A DNA stretch of 9,638 nt from a bacterium (GTDB lineage: Bacteria > Hydrogenedentota > Hydrogenedentia > Hydrogenedentiales > SLHB01): positions 1 through 9,638 of the forward strand of contig JAAEQP010001070.1 in NCBI GenBank assembly GCA_024231375.1. The letters are read 5' to 3'. This document shows positions 1 through 7,659 of the stretch, piece after piece. A program made the position numbers and the translations under genes. The notes beneath the pieces were generated by a model. That model made no database searches and was not told the DNA's origin. It saw nothing but the letters and a program-made list of their open reading frames with translations. Position 1 is the first letter of the stretch; each line of letters begins with the position of its first letter.

Positions 1-11
1 CCGCGATAAGC

Positions 12-78
12 GGGGGACAGCCACCCATTGTTGCCCTAAGAAGGACAATAATGGGACGCAAGAGCTTGGCAGTCCCCG
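12..78. repeat. nested inverted repeat (REP-like or terminator-like hairpin) downstream of ilvD
   Basis: Two nested pairs of complementary arms are visible. The outer arms are GGGGACAGCCA (13-23) and TGGCAGTCCCC (67-77), with one mismatch. The inner arms are CCCATTGTTGCCCT (24-37) and AGGACAATAATGGG (42-55), with two non-Watson-Crick positions and a 4-nt AAGA loop. The 11 nt at 56-66 stay unpaired on one side, so the fold is asymmetric. The plus strand after the structure is T-rich (79-95), which would suit a terminator for a plus-strand gene lying to the left of the window. In the minus direction (end of ilvD) no T tract follows. The composite shape also fits a dispersed REP-type element. 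Structure is seen directly; function is inferred. Confidence 0.55.
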
Positions 79-150
79 TTTGTCGCTTCTGTTTTCGGGG
101 GGGCTTGGGGTCTGGCTCCTTGTCGGCTCGGCGCGCATCACCGGTTCTCG

Positions 151-1854
151 TCAGTCCAGCTTGAGATCCTTGTCCGTCACCGCGCCTTCGGATGCGCTGG
201 CGACGGAGTTGGCGTATTTCGCGAGGACGCCGCGCGTGTACCGGGGTTTGGGTGCTTTCCATTTGGCCAGGCGCGCACGGACCTCTTTCTGGGGGATGTC
301 GAGCGTCAGCGAGCGGTTCTCCGCGTCGATGGTGATGGGGTCGCCGTTCTTCACGATGGCCAGTGGACCGCCCACCTGGGCCTCCGGGGTGATGTGTCCC
401 ACCACGAAACCGTGGCTCCCGCCGCTGAACCGCCCGTCTGTGATGAGGGCGACGTCCTTGCCGAGGCCTTTGCCCATGACGGCCGACGTGGGGGCCAGCA
501 TTTCGCGCATGCCTGGACCACCCTTGGGCCCTTCGTAGCGGATGACAATGACGTGGCCTTTCTTGACGGTACCGTCCAGGACGCGTTTGAGCGCGTCTTC
601 CTCCGATTTGAACACCCGTGCCTTGCCTGAGAACCGCAGGCCTTCCTTGCCGGAGATCTTAGCGACCGCGCCTTCGGGCGCGAGATTGCCACGCAGAATC
701 ACGAGGTGCCCGTCCTTCTTGATGGGGTTTCGGAACGTGCGGATCACGTCCTGGCCTTTGGGATAGGGCTTCACACCGCGCAGGTTCTGGGCCAGTGTCT
801 TGCCGGTGACGGTGAGGCAGTCGCCGTGGAGGAGTCCTTTCTTCAGGAGCGTCTTCATGAGGGGCTGGATGCCGCCAATCTCGATGAGGCGGGCCATGAC
901 ATACTTGCCGCTTGGTTTGAGATCGGCCAAGACGGGCGTGCGCTTGCCGACGCGGGTGAAATCGTCCAGGGAGAGTTTGACGCCTGCGGTATGGGCGATG
1001 CCGAGGAGATGGAGCACGGCGTTGGTGGAGCCGCCCAGGGCCGTGACGACGGTGATGGCGTTTTCGAAGGCCTTGCGCGTCATGATGTCCTTGGGTGTGA
1101 TGCCTTTCTTGATGAGCGACAGCACCGCGGCGCCCGCGTCGCGACAGTCCTTGGCTTTCTCGTCCGACACGGCGGCCTGGGCGGAGCTGTTGGGCAGACT
1201 CATGCCCAGTGCTTCAATGGCCGACGCCATGGTGTTGGCGGTGTACATGCCGCCGCACGCGCCCGCGCCGGGAATGGCTTTCGCCTCGATTTCCTTCAGC
1301 TCGGCGTCGTCGATCTCGCCCTTGGCATGGGCGCCAACCGCCTCAAACACGCTGACGATGTCGATGTCCTCGCCTTTGTGTTTGCCGGGGAGGATGGTGC
1401 CGCCGTAGATGAAGATGGACGGGCGGTTCAGGCGCGCCATGGCCATGAGGCAACCTGGCATGTTCTTGTCGCAGCCGCCGATGGCGATGAGTCCGTCGAA
1501 CCATTCGCATCCTGCCACGGTTTCGATGGAGTCGGCGATGACTTCGCGCGACACCAGCGAGTATTTCATGCCTTCCGTGCCCATGGAGATGCCGTCCGAG
1601 ATGGTGATGGTGTTGAAAATCACGGCTTTCCCGCCTGCGTCGTCCACGCCTTCCGCCGCACGGTCGGCCAGCACGTTGATGTGCATATTGCACGGGGTCA
1701 CCATGCTCCACGTCGATGCGATGCCGATCTGAGACTTGCCGAAATCCGCGTCGTCGAAGCCTACGGCGTGGAGCATGGCGCGGCTTGGGGCACGTTCGGT
1801 GGCTTGGGTAATCTCAGACGAGTAGCGTCGATGGAGGGATGAGCGTTTGGGCAT
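151..1854 (-). CDS. ilvD: dihydroxy-acid dehydratase
   Basis: This cytoplasmic iron-sulfur enzyme dehydrates 2,3-dihydroxy-isovalerate and 2,3-dihydroxy-3-methylvalerate to the 2-keto acids that are transaminated to valine and isoleucine. The product is 567 residues, normal for the IlvD/Edd family. The three cluster cysteines are recognisable: C55 in TPCNMH, C128 in [10 protein letters not shown] and C200 in [13 protein letters not shown]130 in the CDKN motif is the expected metal-site lysine. [14 protein letters not shown] near the C-terminus holds S477, the probable catalytic serine, and favours IlvD over Edd (phosphogluconate dehydratase). The start at 1854 is supported by AAGGAA at 1861-1866, 6 nt upstream. 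The gene stands alone, with no ilvB, ilvN or ilvC in the window, and diverges from the gene at 2085. I found no T-box or convincing leader peptide upstream; a TATAGA-like -10 without a good -35 is the only promoter hint. Confidence 0.97.
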   Translation of the reverse strand: MPKRSSLHRRYSSEITQATERAPSRAMLHAVGFDDADFGKSQIGIASTWSMVTPCNMHINVLADRAAEGVDDAGGKAVIFNTITISDGISMGTEGMKYSLVSREVIADSIETVAGCEWFDGLIAIGGCDKNMPGCLMAMARLNRPSIFIYGGTILPGKHKGEDIDIVSVFEAVGAHAKGEIDDAELKEIEAKAIPGAGACGGMYTANTMASAIEALGMSLPNSSAQAAVSDEKAKDCRDAGAAVLSLIKKGITPKDIMTRKAFENAITVVTALGGSTNAVLHLLGIAHTAGVKLSLDDFTRVGKRTPVLADLKPSGKYVMARLIEIGGIQPLMKTLLKKGLLHGDCLTVTGKTLAQNLRGVKPYPKGQDVIRTFRNPIKKDGHLVILRGNLAPEGAVAKISGKEGLRFSGKARVFKSEEDALKRVLDGTVKKGHVIVIRYEGPKGGPGMREMLAPTSAVMGKGLGKDVALITDGRFSGGSHGFVVGHITPEAQVGGPLAIVKNGDPITIDAENRSLTLDIPQKEVRARLAKWKAPKPRYTRGVLAKYANSVASASEGAVTDKDLKLD

Positions 1855-1953
1855 GGGAACTTCCTTGGTTGGCCGGGCGGCGATTCCGGCGGACTACAGG
1901 GCCTTCTATAAGAGAACCGTGGGATATGCGCAGGTATTTCGCTTGGGGGAGGA

Positions 1954-1998
1954 TGGACCGGATGGACTGAGTGGACTGAGTGGACTGAGTGGACTGGC
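1954..1998. repeat. 9-bp tandem repeat, five copies, in the divergent intergenic region
   Basis: The pentamer TGGAC recurs at 1954, 1963, 1972, 1981 and 1990, an exact 9-bp period. Copies two to four are identical (TGGACTGAG); the first (TGGACCGGA) and last (TGGACTGGC) are degenerate at their 3' ends, as expected at the edges of an array. The array lies 99 bp upstream of the ilvD start and ends 10 bp before the -35 box of the plus-strand promoter at 2009-2037. It has no spacers of CRISPR type. It could be a slipped-strand minisatellite or an array of binding sites; the sequence alone does not decide. Confidence 0.9.
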
Positions 1999-2008
1999 CT
2001 GATCGTGG

Positions 2009-2037
2009 TTGAGGGGCTTCGCCGTCGGTTGTATGAT
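2009..2037 (+). promoter_or_regulatory. probable sigma70-type promoter for the HzsA-like gene
   Basis: TTGAGG (2009-2014, 4 of 6 consensus positions) and TATGAT (2032-2037, 5 of 6) are separated by exactly 17 bp. Transcription would start near 2044, giving a leader of about 40 nt before the ATG at 2085. This is inferred from consensus matching; start-site mapping would settle it. Confidence 0.55.
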
Positions 2038-2072
2038 GGTCGCCGTTGGCGAACGACGTCGGGCCATATGAC

Positions 2073-2079
2073 AAGGGAG
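2073..2079 (+). promoter_or_regulatory. ribosome binding site that sets the start of the HzsA-like gene
   Basis: AAGGGAG lies 5 nt before ATG 2085. The open frame extends 13 codons further to a TTG at 2046, but that codon has no Shine-Dalgarno sequence, sits almost on the predicted transcription start, and would bury the signal peptide. ATG 2085 is therefore preferred. Confidence 0.75.
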
Positions 2080-2084
2080 CAGAG

Positions 2085-4397
2085 ATGAAGAGCAGAATCC
2101 GGACGGTACTTCTTGCCGCGGTATGCGTTGGGCTGTTGTCGGGGCATGCCTGGGCGGATGGGTTTCGAGACGCGGTTGTTGCCGACTGGGCGATGCAGGA
2201 ACAAGGGCGGGGCCGGACGCCGGCGGATGAAGCGTCTGCTCGCGATGCCCTGGTGCGCGCGGAACGGTTGTTGGCGAGTCTGGGTGAGATGGAGGACGGG
2301 CCTGACGTGTCAGAGGAAGCCGCGGCGCTCGCGAAGCTTCGGGCGCGGGTGGACGCGTTCGCCAGCATCGACGGAGTTCAGCGCACCGCCCTCTACCACG
2401 AGATTCGGTGGCTCACACGCGGCGCAGCGTTGAAGAACCCCTTGTTCGGGTCGCGTCCTATCGCGTTTCTCCAACGCAAGCGCTTCATCTGTCAGATGCT
2501 TCACGAGTATCTTGGGTATTTCTACGATTATGCCGACATTGCGGGCGGCGGGGTGTATCTTCTTGAGAATCCCGGCCACGACCCCAGCATTCGGAACCTC
2601 GTCGACGGTCGTCTGCCTCGCGGAAACTACACGACCCTGTCGCTCGCGTACGATGCGCGTACCCTGTATTTCGGGTTTGCCCCCAGGGCCGACGAGAAAC
2701 CGGATTACTACTCGGAGGGCCGGAAGTGCTTCCACATTCACGCCATGAACACGGATGGTACTGAGCTTCGTCAACTCACTGAAGGCATGGAAGACGATTT
2801 TGACCCATGTCCTCTGCCGGACGGCGGCCTCGCCTTCATGTCGACGCGAAGAGGCGGCTTCGGACGCTGTCACAATCCATGGGAGCCTCTGCCTGCGTAT
2901 ACATTGCACCGCATGAGAGCTGACGGAACCCGAATCACGACTCTGTCGTTCCATGAGACGAACGAATGGCATCCGAGCGTGCTCCATGACGGCACCATCG
3001 TCTACTCACGGTGGGATTACGTGGACCGGTCGGCCGCCCATTTTCACGGGATCTGGACGAGCAATCCCGATGGAACCAATCCGCGCGTCCTGTTCGGCAG
3101 CTACACGCAGCGCATCAACGCCTGCTTCCAACCCCGTGCCGTGCCCAATTCGCACAAGGTCGTATTCGTCGCGGGCGCGCACCACGCGGATGTGGGCGGG
3201 ACGCTGGTACTCCTCGACACGCGCCGTACCGCGTTGGACCCGGAGACAGGCCAAGACCGCTTCGACGCGGTTGAGGTGCTGACACCCGATGTCTGTTTCC
3301 CAGAAGCCCCCGGCTGGCCCTCCACCTATTTTCACAGCCCGTGGCCGTTGTCGGAGGACTACTTCCTCGTGGCCTACAGTCACGACCCGCTTCCTGGCAT
3401 GGGGCCGGGCGTGAAAGAGGACACCGAAACCGGCCTATACCTCTTCGACCGATTCGGAAACCTGGAGCTTCTGTATCGGGAATCGGGCGTCTCCAGCATG
3501 TATCCCATTCCTCTTGCGCCGCGCCCCAAGCCCCCGGTGGTGGCCAGTACGCGGGCGCCGGCCTTGGGAGACGAAGGCGAATTCATGTTGGCGGACGTGG
3601 GCCGGAGCCATTTCGGAATGCCGTCCGATCGGCCCATCCGCGCACTGCGCGTGTTTCAGCTCCTTCCCAAGAGCGAAACCCATATGGCCAACAATCCGCG
3701 ACTCGGGTACGCCAATGCCGAACCCGGCCGCCTGCTTCTCGGCACGGTGCCGGTGGAGCCCGACGGCTCGGCCTACTTTCGCGCACCTGCTCGCAAGGCC
3801 CTGACCTTCCAGGCCGTGGACGAATCCGGACGTGCGGTGCAGGGGATGCGTAGCGCCACCTACCTGCAGCCTGGCGAACGGCGCAGTTGTGTGGGATGCC
3901 ACGAACCGCCCGGGACCCCGCCGCGCGTTCGTCAGCCTGCGGCCATGGGCCGCGGTCCGTCCGCCATCCAGCCTGGTCCCGATGGGTCACGTCCCTGGAG
4001 CTTCCCGCGTCTGGTCCAGCCTGTGTTGAATGACCACTGCGTCCGTTGCCACGACGACGGGGAAGACTCCCACAAGCCCTGCCTTGCCGGAACGTCGACG
4101 GACCACTTCACGGCCGCCTACGAGGGTCTGAAGCCCTATGTCCGATGGTTTGAGTGGGGTGAAAGCACCATCGAACCCATCGTCACCCGGCCCGGGCGCA
4201 TGCCCAGTGTTGAGAGTCCGATCGCGTCCATTCTGGCTGACGCCAACCATGCTGGGGAAGTGCGGTTGACGGACGGCGAACTCCGGCGTATCTACCTGTG
4301 GCTTGACGGCAATGCCGCCTTCTACGGCGCCTTCTACGAGCCAGATCTGATCGCCCAGCGCAAGGGCGAAGTCATTCCCGTGCCCGCCTTGCAGTGA
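2085..4397 (+). CDS. exported HzsA-like PD40 beta-propeller protein with two c-type haem motifs
   Basis: The 770-residue product begins with a Sec signal peptide (MKSRIR, a hydrophobic stretch, then AWA before D25), so it should act in the periplasm or at the cell surface. Residues 26-125 are mostly helical. A conserved-looking stretch near residues 115-145 (NPLFGSRPIAFLQRKRF) is followed by propeller blades of PD40/TolB type, each with a DGT turn: about 216-256 (NTDGTELRQLT), 273-310 (RADGTRITTL) and 323-360 (NPDGTNPRVLF). The C-terminal third has two CxxCH haem-attachment motifs, C602-VGC-H606 and C652-VRC-H656. This order (propeller, first haem, second haem) is that of hydrazine synthase alpha subunit and its many planctomycete paralogues. 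No HzsB or HzsC partner is present, and there is no tyrosine between the two motifs, where the anammox enzyme has an unusual haem ligand, so hydrazine synthesis is unlikely. An electron-transfer or redox-enzyme role is inferred; the substrate is unknown. The gene has its own promoter and converges with ppdK. Confidence 0.85.
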   Translation: MKSRIRTVLLAAVCVGLLSGHAWADGFRDAVVADWAMQEQGRGRTPADEASARDALVRAERLLASLGEMEDGPDVSEEAAALAKLRARVDAFASIDGVQRTALYHEIRWLTRGAALKNPLFGSRPIAFLQRKRFICQMLHEYLGYFYDYADIAGGGVYLLENPGHDPSIRNLVDGRLPRGNYTTLSLAYDARTLYFGFAPRADEKPDYYSEGRKCFHIHAMNTDGTELRQLTEGMEDDFDPCPLPDGGLAFMSTRRGGFGRCHNPWEPLPAYTLHRMRADGTRITTLSFHETNEWHPSVLHDGTIVYSRWDYVDRSAAHFHGIWTSNPDGTNPRVLFGSYTQRINACFQPRAVPNSHKVVFVAGAHHADVGGTLVLLDTRRTALDPETGQDRFDAVEVLTPDVCFPEAPGWPSTYFHSPWPLSEDYFLVAYSHDPLPGMGPGVKEDTETGLYLFDRFGNLELLYRESGVSSMYPIPLAPRPKPPVVASTRAPALGDEGEFMLADVGRSHFGMPSDRPIRALRVFQLLPKSETHMANNPRLGYANAEPGRLLLGTVPVEPDGSAYFRAPARKALTFQAVDESGRAVQGMRSATYLQPGERRSCVGCHEPPGTPPRVRQPAAMGRGPSAIQPGPDGSRPWSFPRLVQPVLNDHCVRCHDDGEDSHKPCLAGTSTDHFTAAYEGLKPYVRWFEWGESTIEPIVTRPGRMPSVESPIASILADANHAGEVRLTDGELRRIYLWLDGNAAFYGAFYEPDLIAQRKGEVIPVPALQ

Positions 4398-4440
4398 AGG
4401 GGAAGAGAAGGGGGGGTGGAGCTTGATGGGGGTTGGGGGA

Positions 4441-4476
4441 TGAAGAAACGCCCTCGAACCTTGCGGTTCGAGGGCG
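4441..4476 (-). terminator. intrinsic terminator of ppdK
   Basis: A perfect 12-bp stem, CGCCCTCGAACC (4449-4460) with GGTTCGAGGGCG (4465-4476), closes a 4-nt loop. Read on the minus strand it begins 21 nt after the ppdK stop and is followed by TTTCTTC, a U-rich tail. On the plus strand the hairpin has no T tract, but it may still act as a barrier to readthrough from the convergent gene ending at 4397. Confidence 0.85.
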
Positions 4477-4497
4477 CCAATGCGTCTATCGACTGGA

Positions 4498-7248
4498 CTA
4501 CTTCTTCTTGGAGCGTTTCGCCGCTTTCTTCGCTTCGCGCGGCCATTGGATGGCGGCCTGGGCGGCTGCGAAGCGCGCGATGGGTACGCGGAAGGGGCTG
4601 CAACTGACGTAGTCCATGCCGACCCGGTGGCAGAACTTGACCGACGACGGCTCGCCGCCGTGTTCGCCGCAGATGCCGACCTTGAGGTCGGGCCGTGTGC
4701 TCCGGCCTTTGTCCACGCCCATGGAAATCAACTGGCCGATGCCTTCCTGGTCGAGCACCTGGAACGGGTCTTCGGGGAGGATGTTGTGTTCCAGATAGTG
4801 GGGAAGGGACGCGCCTATGTCATCGCGGGAGTAGCCGAACCCCATTTGCGTGAGATCGTTGGTGCCGAAGCTGAAGAACTCGGCGACCTCGGCGATGCTG
4901 TCGGCTGTGAGGGCCGCGCGCGGTATCTCGATCATGGTGCCGACCATATACTCCAGTTTCAGCTTATACTTGGCCTCGACCTCAGCGGCCACGCGACGGA
5001 TGATGGCTTCCTGGTTGGCCAACTCTTCTTTTGTGCCCACGAGCGGCACCATGAGTTCAGGCACGACTCTGATGCGCTTCTTCTTCAACTCGGCCTTGGC
5101 TTCAAGAATGGCGCGTACCTGCATTTCCGTGATCTCGGGGTAGGCGACGCCGAGGCGGCAGCCGCGATGTCCCAGCATGGGATTCAATTCGTGCAGTTGG
5201 GTAATGCGTTCCTTGATCTGAGAGGGTTTGACGCCGATTTGCTCGCCCAACTCCTCGATCTGCTTTCCGGTCAGGCCGCCCACGAACTCGTGGAGCGGTG
5301 GGTCGAGCAGACGGATGGTGACAGGCATGCCTTTCATGGCTCTGAATATGCGGAGGAAATCCTTCTTCTGGAAGGGGAGCAACTTCATCACGGCCTTGCG
5401 GCGGGCAGTCTCATTCTCGGCGAGGATTGTCTCGCGCATGTGAATGATGCGTTCCGGTTCGAAGAACATGTGTTCCGTGCGGGCGAGTCCGATGCCTTCC
5501 GCGCCAAACTTCACGGCTTGGAGGGCGTCTTCGGGACGCTCGGCATTGGTGCGCACCTTCAGTTCGCGGACGGCGTCGGCCCATTGCATGAGCTTCTTGT
5601 ACCACTTGTTCTTCTCGGGCTGAGCCGGAAGCACGCGGACCTTGCCCTCGTAGACTTCGCCCGTCGACCCGTTCATCGAGATCCATTCGCCCTCTCTGAC
5701 GACCCTTCTGCCTACATTCATCTTCTTCTCGGCTACGTTGATGCGGAGGGCGCCACAGCCCACGATGCAGCACTTGCCCCAGCCGCGGGCCACGAGAGCG
5801 GCGTGCGATGTCATGCCGCCCTTCGCCGTAAGGACCGCCACAGCGGCGTGCATGCCGTGTACGTCTTCAGGCGATGTCTCCGTGCGTACGAGGATGACCT
5901 TCTTGCCTTTCTTGGCCCAGGCCTCGGCTTCGTCGGACGTGAACACCACCTTGCCTACGCCGCCGCCGGGACCAGCGGGAAGTCCTTTCGCGAACACCTT
6001 GGCTTTCTTCTCGGCCTTGGGGTCGAGCATGGGAAGCAGCAATTCGTCCAACTGTTCGGGATGCACGCGCATGATGGCGGTTTCCCGGTCGATGAGCTTG
6101 CTGTTAGCCATTTCGACGGCCATACGGACAGCGGCTGTACCCGTGCGCTTTCCGGTGCGGGTTTGGAGCATGTAGAGCTTCTTGTTCTCGATAGTGAACT
6201 CGAGGTCCTGCATGTCCTTGTAATGCTTCTCAAGCTTGTTGCGAATGGCCACCAGCTTCTTGTAGAGCGGGGGCCACTGCTCCTCGAGCGATTTGAGGTG
6301 CTTCGTATCGGCTGTCGAAGTGGCCTTGTTGAGCGGGCGGGGGGTACGGGTGCCAGCCACCACGTCTTCGCCCTGGGCGTTGACGAGCCATTCGCCGTAG
6401 AACGTGTCGGCACCGGTGGCCGGATCGCGCGTGAAGGCCACGCCCGTGGCCGAGGTGTCGCCGAGGTTGCCGAAGACCATGGATTGAACGTTGACCGCGG
6501 TGCCCCATTCGTGGGGGATGCCTTCGATGCGGCGGTAAGCGATGGCGCGCCGGCCGTTCCAGGATTGGAACACGGCCTTGATGCCACCCCAGAGCTGCTT
6601 CTCCGCGTCGTCGGGGAAGGGCTTCCCGATGCACTCTTTCACGATAGCCTTGAACTCGCGGCAGAGCTTCTTGAGGTCATCGACATCGAGATCGGTGTCT
6701 TCGGTGACGCCCTTTTCCTTCTTCATGGCCTCCATGGCGTGTTCCATGCGTTCACGCACGGACTGCCCATCTTTCGGCTCGACGCCCCCGGCCTTTTCCA
6801 TGACTACGTCGGCATACATCATGATGAGGCGGCGGTAGGCGTCGTAGGCGAACCGTTCGTTGCCGCTCTTGGCGATGAGGCCGGGGAGGGTCTTGGGGCA
6901 GAGGCCCACATTCAGGACCGTGTCCATCATGCCCGGCATGGACATCCGCGCACCCGACCGTACCGAGAGGAGGAGCGGGTTCTCAGGGTCGCCATACTTC
7001 TTGCCCATGGCTTTCTCGGTGCGGGCGAGGGCTCTTTTCACCTCTGCCGTGAGTGACTTAGGCAGACGCCCCTTGTTCCGGTAGTATTCCGTACACATTT
7101 CGGTAGAAATGGTGAAGCCGGCTGGGACAGGAACACCGAGGCTGGACATTTCGGCAAGGTTCGCGCCTTTGCCGCCCAGCAGATTCTTCATGGAGGCTTC
7201 GCCCTCCGCTTTCCCGCCACCAAAGAAATACACATTCTTCCGCGCCAT
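4498..7248 (-). CDS. ppdK: pyruvate, phosphate dikinase
   Basis: This cytoplasmic enzyme interconverts PEP + AMP + PPi and pyruvate + ATP + Pi, serving gluconeogenesis or PPi-dependent glycolysis. The 916-residue product has the full three-part architecture. The N-terminal ATP-grasp domain has GGKGANLAEM (25-34) and RSGARMSMPGMMDT (97-110). The central swivelling domain has GGMTSHAALVARG with the phosphorylated H482. The C-terminal PEP/pyruvate barrel has GHRGCRLG, SFGTNDLTQM and CGEHGGEP with catalytic C860. PEP synthase is excluded by these PPDK-specific motifs. The Clostridium enzyme is, from memory, about 874 residues with its histidine at 455, so some 27 extra residues lie before H482. 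The protein ends in a lysine-rich tail (KRSKKK). The frame is open to 7371, but MARKNVYFFGGG at 7248 matches the family N-terminus. A promoter-like site at 7388-7417 and a terminator at 4441-4476 make it a single-gene transcript. Confidence 0.98.
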   Translation of the reverse strand: MARKNVYFFGGGKAEGEASMKNLLGGKGANLAEMSSLGVPVPAGFTISTEMCTEYYRNKGRLPKSLTAEVKRALARTEKAMGKKYGDPENPLLLSVRSGARMSMPGMMDTVLNVGLCPKTLPGLIAKSGNERFAYDAYRRLIMMYADVVMEKAGGVEPKDGQSVRERMEHAMEAMKKEKGVTEDTDLDVDDLKKLCREFKAIVKECIGKPFPDDAEKQLWGGIKAVFQSWNGRRAIAYRRIEGIPHEWGTAVNVQSMVFGNLGDTSATGVAFTRDPATGADTFYGEWLVNAQGEDVVAGTRTPRPLNKATSTADTKHLKSLEEQWPPLYKKLVAIRNKLEKHYKDMQDLEFTIENKKLYMLQTRTGKRTGTAAVRMAVEMANSKLIDRETAIMRVHPEQLDELLLPMLDPKAEKKAKVFAKGLPAGPGGGVGKVVFTSDEAEAWAKKGKKVILVRTETSPEDVHGMHAAVAVLTAKGGMTSHAALVARGWGKCCIVGCGALRINVAEKKMNVGRRVVREGEWISMNGSTGEVYEGKVRVLPAQPEKNKWYKKLMQWADAVRELKVRTNAERPEDALQAVKFGAEGIGLARTEHMFFEPERIIHMRETILAENETARRKAVMKLLPFQKKDFLRIFRAMKGMPVTIRLLDPPLHEFVGGLTGKQIEELGEQIGVKPSQIKERITQLHELNPMLGHRGCRLGVAYPEITEMQVRAILEAKAELKKKRIRVVPELMVPLVGTKEELANQEAIIRRVAAEVEAKYKLKLEYMVGTMIEIPRAALTADSIAEVAEFFSFGTNDLTQMGFGYSRDDIGASLPHYLEHNILPEDPFQVLDQEGIGQLISMGVDKGRSTRPDLKVGICGEHGGEPSSVKFCHRVGMDYVSCSPFRVPIARFAAAQAAIQWPREAKKAAKRSKKK

Positions 7249-7259
7249 AGCGTGCCATT

Positions 7260-7265
7260 CTCCTT
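7260..7265 (-). promoter_or_regulatory. ribosome binding site for ppdK
   Basis: AAGGAG on the minus strand lies 11 nt before the ATG at 7248, slightly further than ideal. It is the strongest Shine-Dalgarno sequence near the family-typical N-terminus and supports 7248 over the 41-codon-longer frame beginning at 7371. Confidence 0.6.
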
Positions 7266-7387
7266 GTATGCCCATCGAATCCAAACGACCGGTACGGGTG
7301 GTGTTTTCGAATGAAATGGGCTCGTGTCTGCGCCTTCGTGGGTTGGCGCTTTCTGCTCTCCGAGCCCACACTGACAGAATTACTCTA

Positions 7388-7417
7388 ACTATACTGAAGC
7401 AGCCGAGATGTGTTCAA
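7388..7417 (-). promoter_or_regulatory. probable sigma70-type promoter of ppdK
   Basis: On the minus strand, TTGAAC (7417-7412, 4 of 6) and TATAGT (7393-7388, 5 of 6) are separated by 18 bp, in the most AT-rich patch of an otherwise GC-rich gap. Transcription would begin near 7380, leaving an untranslated leader of about 130 nt. Inferred from consensus only. Confidence 0.5.
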
Positions 7418-7472
7418 TATTCCCGTCCGGGACCCCAATCGCCGGGTAAGGCATGAGCGGAACAAAGGAAGT

Positions 7473-7502
7473 GACTCAAGGGGAGTCTCCGCCGTAGGCG
7501 GA
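7473..7502. repeat. two adjacent short hairpins
   Basis: GACTC-AAGGG-GAGTC (7473-7487) abuts TCCGCC-GTA-GGCGGA (7488-7502). Both arms are perfect and the two hairpins directly adjoin. A perfect palindrome AGAGCGCTCT follows at 7511-7520. No role is evident; dispersed palindromic elements or RNA-processing sites are possible. Confidence 0.5.
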
Positions 7503-7561
7503 CGCGGGCTAGAGCGCTCTGGCGTAGACGACGGATAGGCGGGATCAAGCCAGAAAGGACG

Positions 7562-7608
7562 GACCGGCGGGAGATCCGGGCCCTTGTCGGGCCGGCCTCC
7601 CGCCGGTC
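7562..7608 (-). terminator. long GC-rich hairpin, candidate terminator of the GH5 gene
   Basis: GACCGGCGGGAG (7562-7573) and CTCCCGCCGGTC (7597-7608) are perfect 12-bp arms, with further pairing inside (CCGGGCCC against GGGCCGG, one bulge). It begins 51 nt after the hydrolase stop in the minus direction and is followed by a modest pyrimidine run (TCCTTTCT) rather than a clean T tract. It could be a terminator or a palindromic repeat element; a related core occurs at 9572-9585. Confidence 0.5.
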
Positions 7609-7659
7609 TCGCCGACGCTACCGCACAGAGGGGGGACTACTGCGCGGCGGCGCTGATGG

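Larger units (their letters stand above)
7249..7659. other. 411-bp intergenic region between ppdK and the GH5 gene, no gene seen
   Basis: No credible coding sequence lies here. The part next to ppdK (7249-7420) is less GC-rich and contains the ribosome binding site, a leader of about 130 nt and a promoter-like site. The part next to the hydrolase gene (7421-7659) is very GC-rich and carries several inverted repeats: GACTC/GAGTC (7473-7487), TCCGCC/GGCGGA (7488-7502), the palindrome AGAGCGCTCT (7511-7520) and a long hairpin at 7562-7608. Confidence 0.7.

Noticed and set aside
706..1842. 378-codon open frame on the plus strand
   Set aside because: It is antisense to ilvD and shows no domain; the ilvD frame contains all cluster cysteines and family motifs.
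1954..1998. Tandem repeat as a CRISPR array
   Set aside because: The units are 9 bp, directly adjoining, with no spacers and no cas genes nearby.
2046..2084. TTG start 13 codons upstream for the HzsA-like gene
   Set aside because: There is no Shine-Dalgarno sequence, it overlaps the predicted transcription start, and it would place hydrophilic residues before a clear signal peptide.
2085..4397. Authentic hydrazine synthase alpha subunit of an anammox bacterium
   Set aside because: No HzsB/HzsC genes and no tyrosine between the two haem motifs; paralogues with this architecture are common in non-anammox bacteria.
4480..7056. 858-codon open frame on the plus strand
   Set aside because: It is entirely antisense to ppdK, whose frame has complete family motifs over its full length. 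The antisense translation has no recognisable domain and reflects GC-rich codon use.
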